A stretch of 64,000 nucleotides of DNA from Ctena decussata (Eukaryota; Mollusca; Bivalvia; Lucinida; Lucinidae), in the NCBI GenBank assembly GCA_963989385.1, contig OZ022501.1, positions 95,774,979 through 95,838,978 on the forward strand, read 5' to 3'. Below the pieces are notes generated by a model. That model had not been told where the DNA came from. It did not search any database and worked only from the letters and a program-made list of their open reading frames with translations. Within the stretch, counting starts at the first letter, position 1. The number at the start of each line of letters is the position of its first letter. Of the stretch, positions 10,213 to 22,195 are shown piece by piece. The position numbers were made by a program, and so were the translations under genes.

Positions 10213-12159
10213 AAACAAGAGGGCCATGAGGCCCTGAACCGCTCACCAGAGCAACTGGCAAAGTGGCATTTTCTTATGTCTAAATATGAGTCTTGGGTCA
10301 AAAGTCAAAGAATGACCATGATTTCTTGTACTCATAAATCTTCATGTACTCATTAAGAGACCATATATACCATTTTTAGGCCAAAATCTTCAAAACGTTC
10401 CATGAAATCTTATGTTCTAGCATTTTCCCATATTTGACCATGCTGCAAAAAAGGTCAAAGTAAACCCAAGGTCATCATTTGAACAGTCTTGGTAGTACTC
10501 TAGTACTACATGCTACTTACCAAGTTTCAAGGCCATAGGAGTATTGGTTCCGGAGAAAAAAGTATTAAAGGTTTATACCATAAATGGGTATGGCAGCAAT
10601 GTTGATTATGTGACCTGGACCGTTTGAACAAATTTTTGTTCCAGCAACCCCTGGAGGCTCCATATGAAATGTGTTTTACAATTGGCCCTTTGGCTTTTGA
10701 GTAAATGTTTGAAAATGTCAACATATGAGATCTGGGTCAAAGGTCAAAGAAGGACCTTGTACTCATAATTCTTCATGACCTCATTAAGGTGACTGTATAT
10801 ACCTATTTTTAGGCCAAAATCTTCAAAACTTCTCAGTAAATCTTATGTTCTAGCATTTTCACATATTTGACCTTGCTGTAAAAAAGATCAAGGTCAACCC
10901 AAGGTCATCATTTTGAACAATCTTGATAGTACTGGAGTACCCAATGCTACATACCAAGTTTCAAGGCCATCGGTCAATTGGTTCTAGAGAAGAAGATTTT
11001 TAAAGGTTTTTACCATATATGGGCATGGCGGTCATGTTGGTCATGTGACCTGGACTGTTTGAACAAATTTTCATTCCTGCATCTCCTGGAGGCTCTACAT
11101 GAAATTTGGTTACAACTGGCCCAGTGGTTTTTGAGGAGATTGTTTGAAATTGTCAGAATATGAGAGTTCTGGGTCAAAGGTCAAAGAATGACCTTGACCT
11201 CTTGTACTAACAAATCTTCATGTACTCATTAAGATGACTGTATTTACCAATTTTTAGGCCTTAACCTTCAAAACTTTCCATGAAATCGTATGTTCTAGCA
11301 TTTTCCCATATTTGACCTTGCCGTAAAAAAGGTCAAGGTTAACCCAATGTCATAATTTTAACAATCTTGATAGTACTCGAGTACCCAATGCCACATACCA
11401 AGTTTCAAGGCCATTGATCAATTGGTTCTGGAGAAGAAGATTTTGAAAGGTTTTTACCATATATTGGTGTGGGCGGCCATGTTGGTCATGTGACCTGGAT
11501 CGTATGAATAAAAATTTGTTCCCTCAACGCCTGGAGGCTTAATATGAAATTTGGTTTTAATTGGCCCAGTGGCTTTTGAGGGGATTGTTTGAAATTGTCA
11601 AAATATGAGAGTTCTGGGTCAAAGGTCAAAGAATGACCTTGACCTCTTGTACTCATAAATCTTCATGTACTCATTAAGATGACTGTAGATACCAATTTTT
11701 AGCCCAAAATCTTCAACAGTTTCCAAGATATCTTATGTTCTAGCATTTTGCCATATAAAAGCACAAGGAAGCAAATTTGACCTTACCATAAAAAAGGTCA
11801 AGGTCAGCCCAAGGTCATAATTTGAATAATCTTGAAAGTACTCGCGTACTCGATGCTACATACCAAGTTTCAAGGCCATCGGCCTTTAGGTTCTGGAGAA
11901 GAAGATTTTTTTAGGTTTTTACCATATATGGGCATGGCGGCCATGTTGGTCATGTGACCAGGACCGTTTGAACAACTTTTCGTTCCCCCTTCCTCTGGAG
12001 GCCACATATGAAATTTGGTTACAATTGGCCCAGTGGTTTCAGAGGAGAAGTCGTTTGAAATTGTGGACGGACGACGGACGACGGACGGACGACGACGGAC
12101 GACGGAGCCTTCCCATCCTATAAGCTCCCCCGGAGCCTCTGGCTCAGGTGAGCTAAAAA
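10213..12159 (-). mobile_element. pearl/Helentron-like element E1 (GCTCACC family, minus strand)
   Basis: Read on the minus strand it begins TTTTTAGCTCACCTGAGCC, followed by a CCGTCGTCCG-rich microsatellite. Four units of about 440 bp follow (each with 'GACCTTTGACCCAGAACT' and 'ACATGACCAACATGGC'-type blocks). It ends with GGTGAGC, then a hairpin AGGGCC-TCAT-GGCCCT and CTTGTTTA. The same start and end sequences recur at 52814-56841 on the plus strand. No protein is encoded. It lies inside the first insert of the exon-4 pseudogene. Confidence 0.75.
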
Positions 12160-12470
12160 GCGAGTTTTAATTTTTCAATGTATTAAAATGGCCTTAGGCC
12201 CACGTGACGATATGACCTTTACCATGAATACTCACTAAAGCTTCATTTACCTAATTAGTTGTCTGCATCTACAAACTATCAGGTAGCAGACTGCATTGTT
12301 TCTAAAAAAATCAACTTTTTTCACTTTTTCCTATAGAAAATCCTAAGTGACTCAAAAGTTGACCTTGCCGTAAAACAGATCAAGGTCATCACAGGGTCAT
12401 CATTTATATAAATCTTGTTGAGCTTTTGAGTCCTTGATGCGACATGCTAAGTTTCAAGATCATAGGATTT
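12160..12470. repeat. degenerate core unit related to E1
   Basis: Contains diverged E1-type core blocks (TTGACCTTGCCGTAAAACAG, AAGGTCATCA, AAGTTTCAAGATCATAGG). This core is continued after the SINE at 12771, and a terminal hairpin is not seen. It is probably an older element of the same kind. Confidence 0.5.
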
Positions 12471-12487
12471 GTGGTTGTGGGGGAGAA

Positions 12488-12754
12488 TTGGTTGATTTGA
12501 TGTTTAACGTCCACGGTAAACAGCTAAGGTCATGTCGGGACGGTCAGTTAACCTAACCACACTATTCCTGGGCAGGCTAAGACCTCCTAAGCGGTTAACC
12601 AGTACTAAGTGCACATACTTTCGCCAGTAACTGACAACTGTCCTTCTTGAATCAGCGGAAGGAGAAACGAAAGTACGTGGCCAGACCGGGTTTCGAACCC
12701 AGGACCTCAGACTTATGAGTCAGGTGCCCTACCGATTGCGCTACGCGGCCCGGC
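12488..12754 (-). mobile_element. tRNA-derived SINE with ~16-bp target duplication
   Basis: The minus strand starts with a tRNA-like head (12750-12678): A-box TAGCGCAATCGGTAG and B-box GGTTCGAAACC are intact, and the anticodon-loop position reads CAT. The acceptor stem has mismatches, so it is not called a tRNA gene. A ~190-bp body follows. The element is flanked by GTGGTTGTGGGGGAGA (12471-12486) and GTGGTTCTGGGGGAGA (12755-12770), a near-perfect target duplication within an E1-like core. Confidence 0.75.
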
Positions 12755-12899
12755 GTGGTTCTGGGGGAGAAGATTTTTGAAATTTTTTACCATAATAAAT
12801 GTTTGCCATCTTGGCTATGTGACCTGTCCTGGGTATTTTTTTCTGGAAAAATTGGGTCCTGGAACGTTTTGGGGGGAAAATATTCAAGCCCTCTGATTT

Positions 12900-13681
12900 A
12901 GCTTCGTTGAATCATTGAAATTGATTTGTCTGCTTCGCTGGAAAAAATGCCCTTTCTTACCTGGCGCATGTGTGTTAACCTTAGACATTTTTAATTTTTG
13001 TCTTTTCGAAAGTTCAGTTCAGTTTGAATTCTCCTAACGACGTTCCCCAAATGGCTCAGCGGTACGTAACCATAGCCGCACACACTTGGCGCCGTGTGTC
13101 CGTCCAACTTTTCGAAAGACCATGTGCGTTGAGCTTTATTCTTCAATGGGCGAGTTCGATTGGCTACTCGTATTGACTATCGTTCTGGAAGAAAATGGGT
13201 CGTTTCGAGCCAGGGCCGTCGGTACTATGACCATTTAGTTCTTCATCCGTTTAGACATATGAGCAAAAATACAAAAATAAATCGTTATTTATGGGGAATG
13301 ACGTACGTTCATGGGTGGGATTTTTGCATTAGAACCTGCTAAATTTGGACTTGCTAAGCAGCGCGCCGGTATAACGACGCAGAACCGAAACGACCGGATT
13401 AATTTAAAACGTGTATTCGAGTACACGGTAATTTCACTCGAACGCACCCATTGTTGACAAAAAAAAATCGTCCAATTCGAAGTTTCTAGAAAAATACTTG
13501 GGAGAATTTAAAATGAAAGACGAATTTAATTGCCAAATTCTTTAAATCTACGTGAAACTAAAACACACGCTAACCGAAATTATCAATGATAGCAATATGC
13601 GAAAGAACCAGTATAGAAATTGCGCTTGAAAATGCCACCAATTTTGCAGTTTATGCGTTACTTCGTTTATTTAGTATTATA
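12900..13681. other. unassigned part of first insert in the pseudogene
   Basis: No recognised gene or bounded element. Open frames here (for example 13160-13342) show no domain. Confidence 0.4.
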
Positions 13682-14026
13682 GATGAGTTTGCGAACAAGA
13701 ATATCACCACCCTGTTTATGGACAACGTTGTATACTTGCTTTCTCACTCTCTTTGGGGTAAACAATATACATTGTACAAGTTCTTTATTGTCTGACGAAA
13801 ATCCAGTACAAGATTTTACATAAACGAGCTTCTTTCTTACACCATGATCCTCGTGCTTTTACCGAAAACTCAATCACAGCGGAACGTTTTGTTTTTCCAT
13901 TGAAGATTGTTGGCACTGAGTATTCCGTCTTGTATTTCTAGTCTTTTGAAATTTAGAAGTAAGTTTATTGTTTTCTGTACTGCTGATGACAACCTTCCAA
14001 GAAGACCAAGGAACATATCTCAGAGC

Positions 14027-14094
14027 AATCGGAACACCGCTCGGCCAATTCCGTGAATCTGATTCACGGAATTGGCCGAGCGGTGCTCCGATTG
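14027..14094. mobile_element. MITE family B, 68-bp palindromic short form
   Basis: A near-perfect palindrome: AATCGGAACACCGCTCGGCC, then a short loop around TCTGA, then its inverse. It is flanked on both sides by ATCTCAGAGC (14017-14026 and 14095-14104). The intact gene has a single corresponding site at 1360-1370 (ATATCGCAGTGCGAAG), so the insertion and duplication are shown by the paralogue. The arms match the ends of the 367-bp element at 7214. Confidence 0.82.
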
Positions 14095-14310
14095 ATCTCA
14101 GAGCGAAGTTTGTTTCTGGAACATTTTCTCTACGAAGCCATGGTAATCGTTTCTTGGCAGAGATGTTTCTTAATTTATAAACTGTTGTTCGTTCAAATGT
14201 AGCTCTGCTTGCTGTTTTTGTGTTCCTCCGTTTTTTCTTCGGGCCCTGGATTAATGCAGCGTTTTCTTTTCCTTAATCCTCTTTGTGCCCTGTTTGTTTT
14301 AGGTTTACAA

Positions 14311-15277
14311 ATTCAAATTCAAATTTATTTTATTTTGAAAACCTCTGTTAACAAGGTATAATTCGAAACGACAGAAACAGGAAGAATTATAAAAAGAAAA
14401 AAAACTATTCTATTCTAAGGGAGACAACCTAAGCAAAGCCATTTTCCATTTACTGTTCCAGTTAATGCCCATAAAGCCAGACAATAAGAAGCGCATTCGC
14501 CTTTTTCACTCGGATAAGCATGAGCAATACCTACACTGCTCCAGATAAGGAGGAGTAACGGGGACAACTCTGTGACAAACCTCAACACCGTGGAACCTAA
14601 ACACATAGACTGTGACCCCTCACCAGAACCACCTTGTGAAGAGGGTTCAAATGAGGGACCACAACAAGTTTCCACACATATCGTGACCCCTCATCGGAAC
14701 CGTCTTGTTGAGACGGTTCCAATGAGGGACCACAACATATGTTTATGAAAAAAAAAAAAAAAAAAAAAAAAAAAACGCAATCATCCCTGTCACTCCTCCC
14801 ACCTGCAGCCCTGGTATAGAGACCCTGGGCCACCCAAAGACAAGTATGCATACATATCCATGTATGCATACATATCCCTGAGTAGCCCAAGCCACCATAA
14901 CGAAAATGCCCAAAGTTAATTCATATAAGAGTTTATAAGAATACCATATTACTGCACATAAGACAATCTTAACCGTCTACCATATCAATCCCAACAAATG
15001 CCCTGGCTCTCTTTTTGGGAAAAAAAAAAAAAAATTATATTGACTGATATGTATTCCTGTTTACTTCCCTGGATGAGGTACCTCTCTGAGTTTGGGTTTA
15101 CTCTCAAAGGAGAGAATCCCGCTCCCGCAGGAGCAAACTTTGAAGGGAATTTGCTTCCGCAGGAGCAAACTCTCTCCAAGGAAAGAATCTGCCCTCAAGG
15201 GAGCAAATTCTCTCCTCCAAAGGATCAACCCAAGAAAGGAGGAAAAAAAAAAAAAATAATAATAATAATAAAAAGGC
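14311..15277. mobile_element. second insert in the exon-4 pseudogene (composite repeat)
   Basis: Interrupts the pseudogene between gene-equivalent positions about 1565 and 1566. It begins ACAAATTCAAATTCAAATTT, holds the ACCCCTCAT...ATGAGGG hairpins, an A26 tract near 14750, blocks of GCAGGAGCAAAC related to 35150, and ends near an (AAT)n tract. No transposase or reverse transcriptase is visible, so its class is unknown. Confidence 0.5.
14604..14740. repeat. two CCCTCAT-type hairpins
   Basis: ACCCCTCATCGGAACCGTCT and AGACGGTTCCAATGAGGG form a stem at 14689-14730, with a diverged neighbour at 14616-14660. A similar hairpin lies at 43467-43512, and a weaker one at 21904-21950. Confidence 0.55.
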
Positions 15278-15807
15278 ACTCAGTACTAACAGGCTCATCT
15301 GTATTCTTTGCTTTCACATGGGCATTTACTGACGTTTTAGTGTTCTGTCCAATACGACCAGCTGCTTTCTTGAATTTTACTTTGGCGTTTGATGGGGCCT
15401 TGGACTGCGTATGGGTGACTGCTATCTTTGGTTTCTTTCTTGATTTAGATGAACTGGCAGGTCTTGATGAATTCGACAAACTTTTCTTAAGTGTTCTGAA
15501 CATTTTGAGAACTTCTTTCTCGGCATACCAAACTCTGCCTTTCACTTCAGCTTCATGTGACTGCAAAGAGAGCAATTCATTTACATTTCGTAACAACAGT
15601 TTGATAATCATTGGGTCCATATATTACATAGTGAATTTTACATTTTATGTAATTTTAGATAGCTGCATTATTACTCTTATATCACATAGCAGATTCTACA
15701 TTTGATCATATTATTTGTACGCCATATTATAAATTCTTTGTCATAAAGAAACTACACTTGTACGAAATACAGAATATTTTGATCTAGAGGTGAAATATTA
15801 TTTGTAT

Positions 15808-16900
15808 TAAGGTGAGGATTTGTGGTAAATAGAAAGATATGAATAAAACCATAAAAATTAATGTATCTCTCTGAAAATTAGCATACTTATTATTTTTGTT
15901 GTTCTCTACCCTTTAAAATACAAAATAGAGGGACATACAGTTTAAAAGGTGTTTTCATACGGAAAGATCAAACGGTAATTTTCTGCACAGAAATCTAAAA
16001 CATTAACTTCGTTATTGAAAATGTACTTAGCTCTGAAGATTCTTTAATGCATTAAAAAGAACGTGTTAGCAATTATTTGTTCCAATGCTTTCTCAAATTG
16101 TAAGGTAGACCAGATGAAAACAGTAGCTTTTTCTCAAATGTTTGACCATGTATATGGTGCATGTATACTGGATGTATTCATTAAATACAGGGTAGGAATT
16201 TATACCTGTATCATACTTACAGTGGAACTCATATAAAACTTCGACCAAGACAGGTGTGTAAATGTAAGTGTTCAACCTTGAAAAATTGACTCTACTGTGT
16301 TTTTCGACAAATATTTGGACACAGGTTACATCTTCTTTTTTTCAACTGCACAGCCTGATAAGGTGTGAAAAAATATGGAAAAAACAATAACTGCGAGCAC
16401 GCCCTTCTCCTTCTTTATGTATGAACGTATGTTCAGACCTAATTACCTGTTTAATAACAATGGCTATTTTTAGATTTTTGTGCACGTAATTACCCTTTGA
16501 TCTATTCTTATATAAACACTTTTTAACATAAACAAGTCCTCCATTTTGGGATTCTGCATTGTGGGAAACAACATAAACGTGGCATCTGCTAAGTTTTGGG
16601 AATATCTGGCCCCGAGGTTATAACACTTTTTTCGTGCTCAACTCAGCTGAGCATGAAATTTTCTCTGCTGATAAATATGAAAATGCCAACTAATGTTGGC
16701 ATTTTCATATTCATAAGCAGAGAAAACTTCATACTCAGCTACACTGAGCAAGAAAACAACTGTAATAAATAAGTAATTTGCTATTTATTTGCAAGTAAAA
16801 TTTCATGCTCAGCTGATTGAGCATGAAAAAAGTTTTATAACCTCGGGGCCTGTTGATTTTCAGCATTTTACGCAGATTTTTGTCTTACAAATTACGATTT
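15808..16900. repeat. dispersed repeat C, copy 2
   Basis: Same orientation as 9099-9995 but diverged, and interrupted at 16609-16851 by a MITE that copy 1 lacks. Together the copies bracket the exon-4 pseudogene. Being ~0.9 kb, divergent and without LTR-type TG...CA ends or a primer-binding site, they are not convincing LTRs. Confidence 0.6.
16609..16851. mobile_element. GGCCCCGAGGTTATAA-ended MITE
   Basis: The inverted ends GGCCCCGAGGTTATAA and TTATAACCTCGGGGCC are followed inward by CTTTTTTC(G/A)TGCTCA, a second inverted pair. A central palindrome lies around ATGCCAACTAATGTTGGCAT. Copy 1 of repeat C (…GGGAAGATCTGTTG…) shows the empty site. Confidence 0.75.
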
Positions 16901-16959
16901 TTTTTGTTTTGTTTTTTTTTTATTGGGGGAGGGGGGAGGAGTAAGAAGCCCACTGTATC

Positions 16960-17406
16960 TTGGGCACAGCATATGCAATGCAGAGCCCATCTCTCTCATT
17001 TCGCTGCATAATCCTTCCCTGGTGCGAAAAAGACAAAAGACCATGCAAGGATCAGAATAAGAGAAATGGTAGGGGTGTTGCCGAATCAGAGTTGCAACGG
17101 GCAGATGAATTTAATGGTCAGTTTTCGAATGTGTTGAACAAAAATGAGCACACCCAAGTCCATCTTCCTAATCGCTCGGCTCCTTTCATGGAGGACATTC
17201 ATGTTTCGGTTGAAGGTGTAACAAAACTTCTTAAAGGCTTGAGCCCATCAAAAGCTTTAGGACCTGATGAACTGCATCCTAGAGTCTCGAAAGAACTAGC
17301 ATCTGAAACAGGCCCAATGATTGCTCACCTCTTCTATCAATCTATTGACGCGGGTGAAATCACCGCTGATGATACGTCCAAAGCCAATCATTCACCAAGA
17401 CTATGA
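16960..17406 (+). pseudogene. LINE ORF2 fragment (region before the reverse transcriptase core)
   Basis: An open frame of 148 codons. It contains ADEFNGQFSNVL, VSVEGVTKLLKGLSPSKALG, PDELHPRVSKELASETGPMI and FYQSIDAGEI. This series (linker, then the KA.GPD motif and the LF..S...G motif) is typical of reverse transcriptases of Jockey/CR1-type LINEs just upstream of the palm. The frame ends before the catalytic YADD motif, and the initial Met region is unlikely to be a true start. It is a 5'- and 3'-truncated relic. Confidence 0.8.
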
Positions 17407-19744
17407 TTTGAAAAAAGTAATGTATAGAATAGACTGAAGACTAAAGATTGCTAAAAGATCTTTTAACATTTCATGTGACAGTCCTTTCATTGTCCAGTTT
17501 CAGGGGTGAGGGCGATGTACTTATTTTGGGTGATTCGCTAGACCATAACCGTTGCGTTTAGTTTTTATCACTTTCGGTTTCGTTAACAAAAAAACGGGGG
17601 TGCCTAAATACCGGAAAGACCCGGAAAGACGCAAAAAGACGCGGAAAGACGCAAAAAGACCCGGAAAGGCGCAAAAAGACCCGGAAAGACGCAAAAAGAC
17701 GGCAAAAAGACCGGGAAAATAGCAAAAAGACCCCGTAAAATATAGTTTTAACTGATTTCAATATCAAGTAATAGATGACAAAAAATACAAGAAAAAAACA
17801 GACGTCTTGAACCTAATTTTTAACTGATTTGTTTTATTTTACTTTGAATACAAGTCTGCGGAAAGACCTATTAAATATTCCTAGGACATACATGATTTCA
17901 TTAACTAGATCTTCATTCATGTATCTAATATATACATGCTGATTCCAACTCATTAGGTTCCCTCTATTTTTTATTATTATTATTAATAATAATTGGGCTT
18001 TTGCGACAGCAAAAAGACAACGAGAGGACCAAGTAAACTTTGTTTGAATATACAAACAGTATTATAAAACAGTGAACGAACCTTTTACAGTATCTTTTTA
18101 GATATTATTTGTGACAAAGAAGCTCAATGACACAGAGGAACAGAAGAAAGACGCTAGCAAAAAGACCTAGAGATACAGCAAAAAGTCCTTAGAAGACAGC
18201 AGAAAGGCACAAAAACAGACGGCAAAAAGATCCTTAAAAGCAGCAAAAAGGCCAACCAAATTCTGTTGAAATATAGAAATAGTTAATGTGAATTAGTTAT
18301 TTGCTTCGCTTCATTATCTACAAATGAAGACTATCCAGGTTTAGTTGCCAAAAGACAGCAAAAATGGAACAAAAAAGGCAAAAAGACCCATATGCAAAGG
18401 TGTCAGTATTTCATGATCTTCTTAAACGGGTGAAAGATAGTAGCATATACTTCCTCGCCCTGTCACGTCGGCCTGCATTTCAAAAATCTCTCTGAGTTCT
18501 GAATATGCAGTTTCCAGTTGGTACCACGTAGAGGTGTGACTAGGACTTATTGTTAGGAAAACTTTATTTTTCTTTTCCTTCCTTATTTTGTTATTTTAAA
18601 AAAAGAAAAGAAAAGAAAAAAGTATTTCTAACAATCTTCACCAACCTTTTATTCTATTTTTTTCCTAAATATATATTTTAATCTATTGTTTGGGTTAAAC
18701 TTTATTTCTTTCGTATAACAAACACACATTCAATGGACATTAAGAAATAAATACATATATTATACAAAATCTATTGTTTTCACCTATACTTTTTTTTTTT
18801 TTTGATTTGTTTTATTATTATTATTATTTTCTTTTTCTTCTAATAGCAATGTCAATTGGTTTACAACAAATTTACACGACGTACTATAAAACACTCATAT
18901 TTGGCGGTGACTTAGGTGACATAATTTTGGCGATTTTAGCGGTAAGGCAAAGAGCGCCAAAATTTAAACGTCAATATTACATAGATTTAATACACATAAC
19001 GTAGGTTCAGACAAAAAGGAGTATTTGATGAGTATATAAGAGTTTTATTACCTTTCCATTAAACTATACAGTGAAGCATTCCATTAGAATCGCCTCGAAG
19101 AGGCGGTTCTAATATATGTCACTCTGTATAGTTAATGAAATATAACAGTATGAAAAATCTTCTCAAATTTACACCGAATTTTCTTTATAAACTATAGGCA
19201 TAGTATATCATGAACGGCAAACTTAACGTGCGCCAATATGTCATTTTTATTAAAGATTTACTCCCTTTATAATAATAACAAAAATGATTTGATGAAATAT
19301 TCCATGCAATACCTCCGACATGGTCTAACTATACATTTGAATTAGAGTTTAGATAAGAATATTTGATAAAAGTGACTTTAAACAAAAAATAAAATAAATT
19401 TTTATACAATCGCGGACCGCGGTTGAAATCGCATTATTGGACAAAAATAATTTATTCATACGTCACAATCACGTGCACGAATAAGAAAAATACCTCTACA
19501 TGAACACATGACACACGTGGTCAAAATCGATATTCTTACAGGCCGTGAGGAAATAGGTAATTTGCATTTTAATTTGAAGATTATTTTTCATTCCACATTT
19601 ATCGAATAAACATGCATTTTCTCAAAACTTTTACGGCTAATTATGAGACTATTACATATTGTCTAACGAATTTTTGTTAAAATATTTGTTTCAGAAAACA
19701 TGAAATAAACGAGGGAGACAATCTTTAAAACGCGAAACTTTGAT

Positions 19745-20110
19745 ACCGCACATATTAAGTGTTTTACAGTATTAACCCATGAATGGCTAGTGGACTATTT
19801 CATCAAGCAGTACGGACAGGTTCATTGCCGAGTTATGAGCTAGTTCATTCAAGGCAAACAGAGTAGACCTAATATAGAAACTGCGATTTGCGGCGTCTGT
19901 CTGAGTCTGCACAGTTTTGTCTAGTGAACTATTCTAAAAACTGGACATGGATCCGGCGCCGCAAAGCGCAGTTTCTTATGTAGGTCTACTCTGTGTGCCT
20001 TGACTGAACGATTTTGTGACTTGGAAATGAACCGGTCTGCAATGTTGTCTCAGACTCCTTTAATTAGTCACTTGACATTAATGGGTAAACAACATAATAC
20101 TGCGACTTTT
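19745..20110. repeat. imperfect long palindrome (foldback)
   Basis: Arms of about 170 bp. The best block is AACAGAGTAGACCTA / TAGGTCTACTCTGT together with AAACTGCG..TTGCGGCG and its inverse. Further out, TTAACCCATGAATG pairs with CATTAATGGGTAA. No coding content. Confidence 0.65.
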
Positions 20111-20119
20111 CGAAGACTA

Positions 20120-21308
20120 CTGATAGGTTTATACTTATATTCTTCTTCTATCTTATTCTGCAAAGAGTAAATTAAAGTATTTAAGACAGAGCCCATGAAT
20201 TTTCGAATAGATGCATGCGTGCACCTTCAAATAGGCCAAATATACATGTAATGGTAAAAACAGATCTGTAAAATATTTTGTCAGTGCAGAGATATTAAAT
20301 CTAAGAAAAACTGTCAGAAAAGCAAAGTTTTTTACCTGTCACGAGCAGTTTCCCGCAATGTCTCGTTCGTAATACTTCCGTGTACGTAAATTTGCCTACA
20401 TACCGTGTAATAACTCTATATGAAGCAAAATGATCATTTCACCTGTTTCAGCCTTTCAAGTCCCATCAAGAAATCAAACTGGCCGTCGTCTGTAGTTCGG
20501 CACAATATACAAATGTAGCCGGAACTACAAATAATAATAATAATATTAATATGTGATCAAAGCTCCCCACTTTTGAGATAACGAGCTCAAGAAAACTCTA
20601 TTTATTGGGACAGGTTTGGCAAATATCTATGTATTAAAATCATTTTGATCACGGTCTGCATTATCTGGTGTTTAGTAAACTTTTTTCAATATACAGACCA
20701 GAAAAAACTTTGACTGAATTATCGACACACGTATCGATTAGAGTAGGTGTGATTATATCGATTATGTCTGGCGTGATCGATTACTCAAAGGTGTGATGTT
20801 GTTTCTGCGAAGAAGGTGTCTTTAATGCAATTATTACCTCCTTAAGCGTTTAAACGCTTTAATTGTTTCACTTTAAGAAAACACTTTTGAGACATGAAAA
20901 AAGACCAAAAACAAATAAGTAAATAAATAAAAAAATTGAAAGAAATTATAAATAAAAATAAATTAATTACCCACGAGAAGTCATATGGAAAAAAGTGCAT
21001 GCGCAGAACCAGACCAGTGACAGCCATGTGCTTATCTGTATATGCGCACTGGGCTTATATTTAATGCATGTTGTAGGTGGGCGCGGCATATATATTATGT
21101 TGATAATAATTATAAAAAGAAGAATAATATTCGAATCCTGAAAACATGTATTCATGCCTGACAAGAACGGGGTTCTACTGCACAGAGTGTTTTATTATAA
21201 CTTCCTCAACATCTTAGAACGACTGAAATACTGTGTGAAAAACTGTTTAAATGCAAAAGGCATCCATCTATCTTAAATGGTTTCGAGACATATGTGCTTG
21301 TCTCGATG

Positions 21309-21339
<31 letters not shown>

Positions 21340-21378
21340 TAATGTGCATTTGTGAATAAAAATGCAACATATCACATA
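20120..21378. other. interior of 6.7-kb element, nothing recognised
   Basis: AT-rich DNA with short (AAT)n tracts at 20531 and 21309. No exon, RNA gene or bounded element can be supported. Confidence 0.45.
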
Positions 21379-21593
21379 TGAGCCGCGACACAACAAAACC
21401 AACAAATTGGTTGTGCGGCCAGCGTAGATTCAGATCAGCCTGGGCATCGGCCCAGTCTGATCAGAGTCTTCGCTGTCCGCATGGAGGTAGCCTAGACCCT
21501 TAGCTACCCTTTAAGTGCTTAGCGATACCCAGGCTGATCTGAGTCTGCGCTGACCGCATAAACACTTTGCTGCTTTTCTCGTGTCGTGGTTTA
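21379..21593. mobile_element. MITE family A, copy 4
   Basis: TA|TGAGCCGCGACACAAC ... CTCGTGTCGTGGTTTA|TA. It carries the same subterminal arms as the other copies, with a shortened right half. Confidence 0.78.
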
Positions 21594-21778
21594 TATTATG
21601 TTAAAATGCAGTTTTTATGATGTCTTCCTTTCGAAAAGATTTAAAAACCCTGTAACAGTAACAGGAAAGTTAATCACATACTTAAATCAGTTTCTTTAGT
21701 TGCTTTATACCCTGTCACAGATAAACGTATTATTCGATACATGCTTTCAAATTATTTCATTCTTCCATTGATTCGTTT

Positions 21779-21832
21779 AAAGCCCGGTTCCAGGGGGTAA
21801 GCTTTGGGGCTTCAGCCCCGCCATCTGGGCCT
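21779..21832. repeat. GCCCGG-TTCCAGGGGG repeat end
   Basis: A ~50-bp block ending GCTTTGGGGCTTCAG / CCCGCCATCTGGGC. The same block starts at 63950 and runs off the right edge of the window. It looks like one end of a dispersed element of unknown class. Confidence 0.5.
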
Positions 21833-22195
21833 CTGAGTTATGTTTAATACGTAGGCCTTCAGATAATAAGGAGTTTCTGATGAAAGATTCACGTGGTAAG
21901 ATGAGACATCTCATTAGAATAGTCTCGGTGAGGCGATTCTAATGAAATATCAAAACAAATATTTCCAGGCGATTCTAAATAGATATCACAACAAATATTT
22001 CAAGGCAAAAATACAAAAAAATTCTCATAAAATTGATCCCTAATTATGTCATATATTTCAGTTCAAGCCCCACTCCCCGACCCCACCCCGCCCTAAACAC
22101 GTGCATACATCTCGGCACCTCCCATCCCCGCAAGTTATCCGTAGTCTGGATCCGAGCCTGAATAATACAGTGGATATAGAGTTTATAAAGAGTTT

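Larger units (their letters stand above)
10018..15560 (-). pseudogene. broken second copy of vWA gene exon 4
   Basis: Three blocks in the same order and strand as exon 4 of the vWA gene. They are 15560-15278 (N-terminal: SHEAEVKGR, MFRTLKKSLSNSS, a Lys-rich linker), 14310-13682 (linker to the RKQ...GGDILV-equivalent region) and 10160-10018 (C-terminal). The upstream edge keeps an acceptor (tgctctctttgcag ending at 15561). The middle block needs at least one frameshift: one frame hits TGA just before the VYK/YKS-like stretch. It also contains a 68-bp palindrome. Inserts of about 3.5 kb (10161-13681) and 1.0 kb (14311-15277) separate the blocks, and the stop codon at the C-terminal end is not kept. 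No copies of exons 1-3 were found nearby, so this is a partial gene duplication that decayed. Confidence 0.85.

Noticed and set aside
12678..12750. Genuine tRNA-Met gene
   Set aside because: Acceptor stem mismatches, a SINE body and flanking target duplication show a retroposon.
14998..15705. 235-codon plus-strand frame
   Set aside because: It runs through hairpin repeats, an A-tract and the antisense of the exon-4 pseudogene; no domain fits.
9099..16900. LTR retrotransposon bounded by repeat C
   Set aside because: No TG...CA ends, primer-binding site, polypurine tract or gag/pol frames; the interior is a broken host exon.
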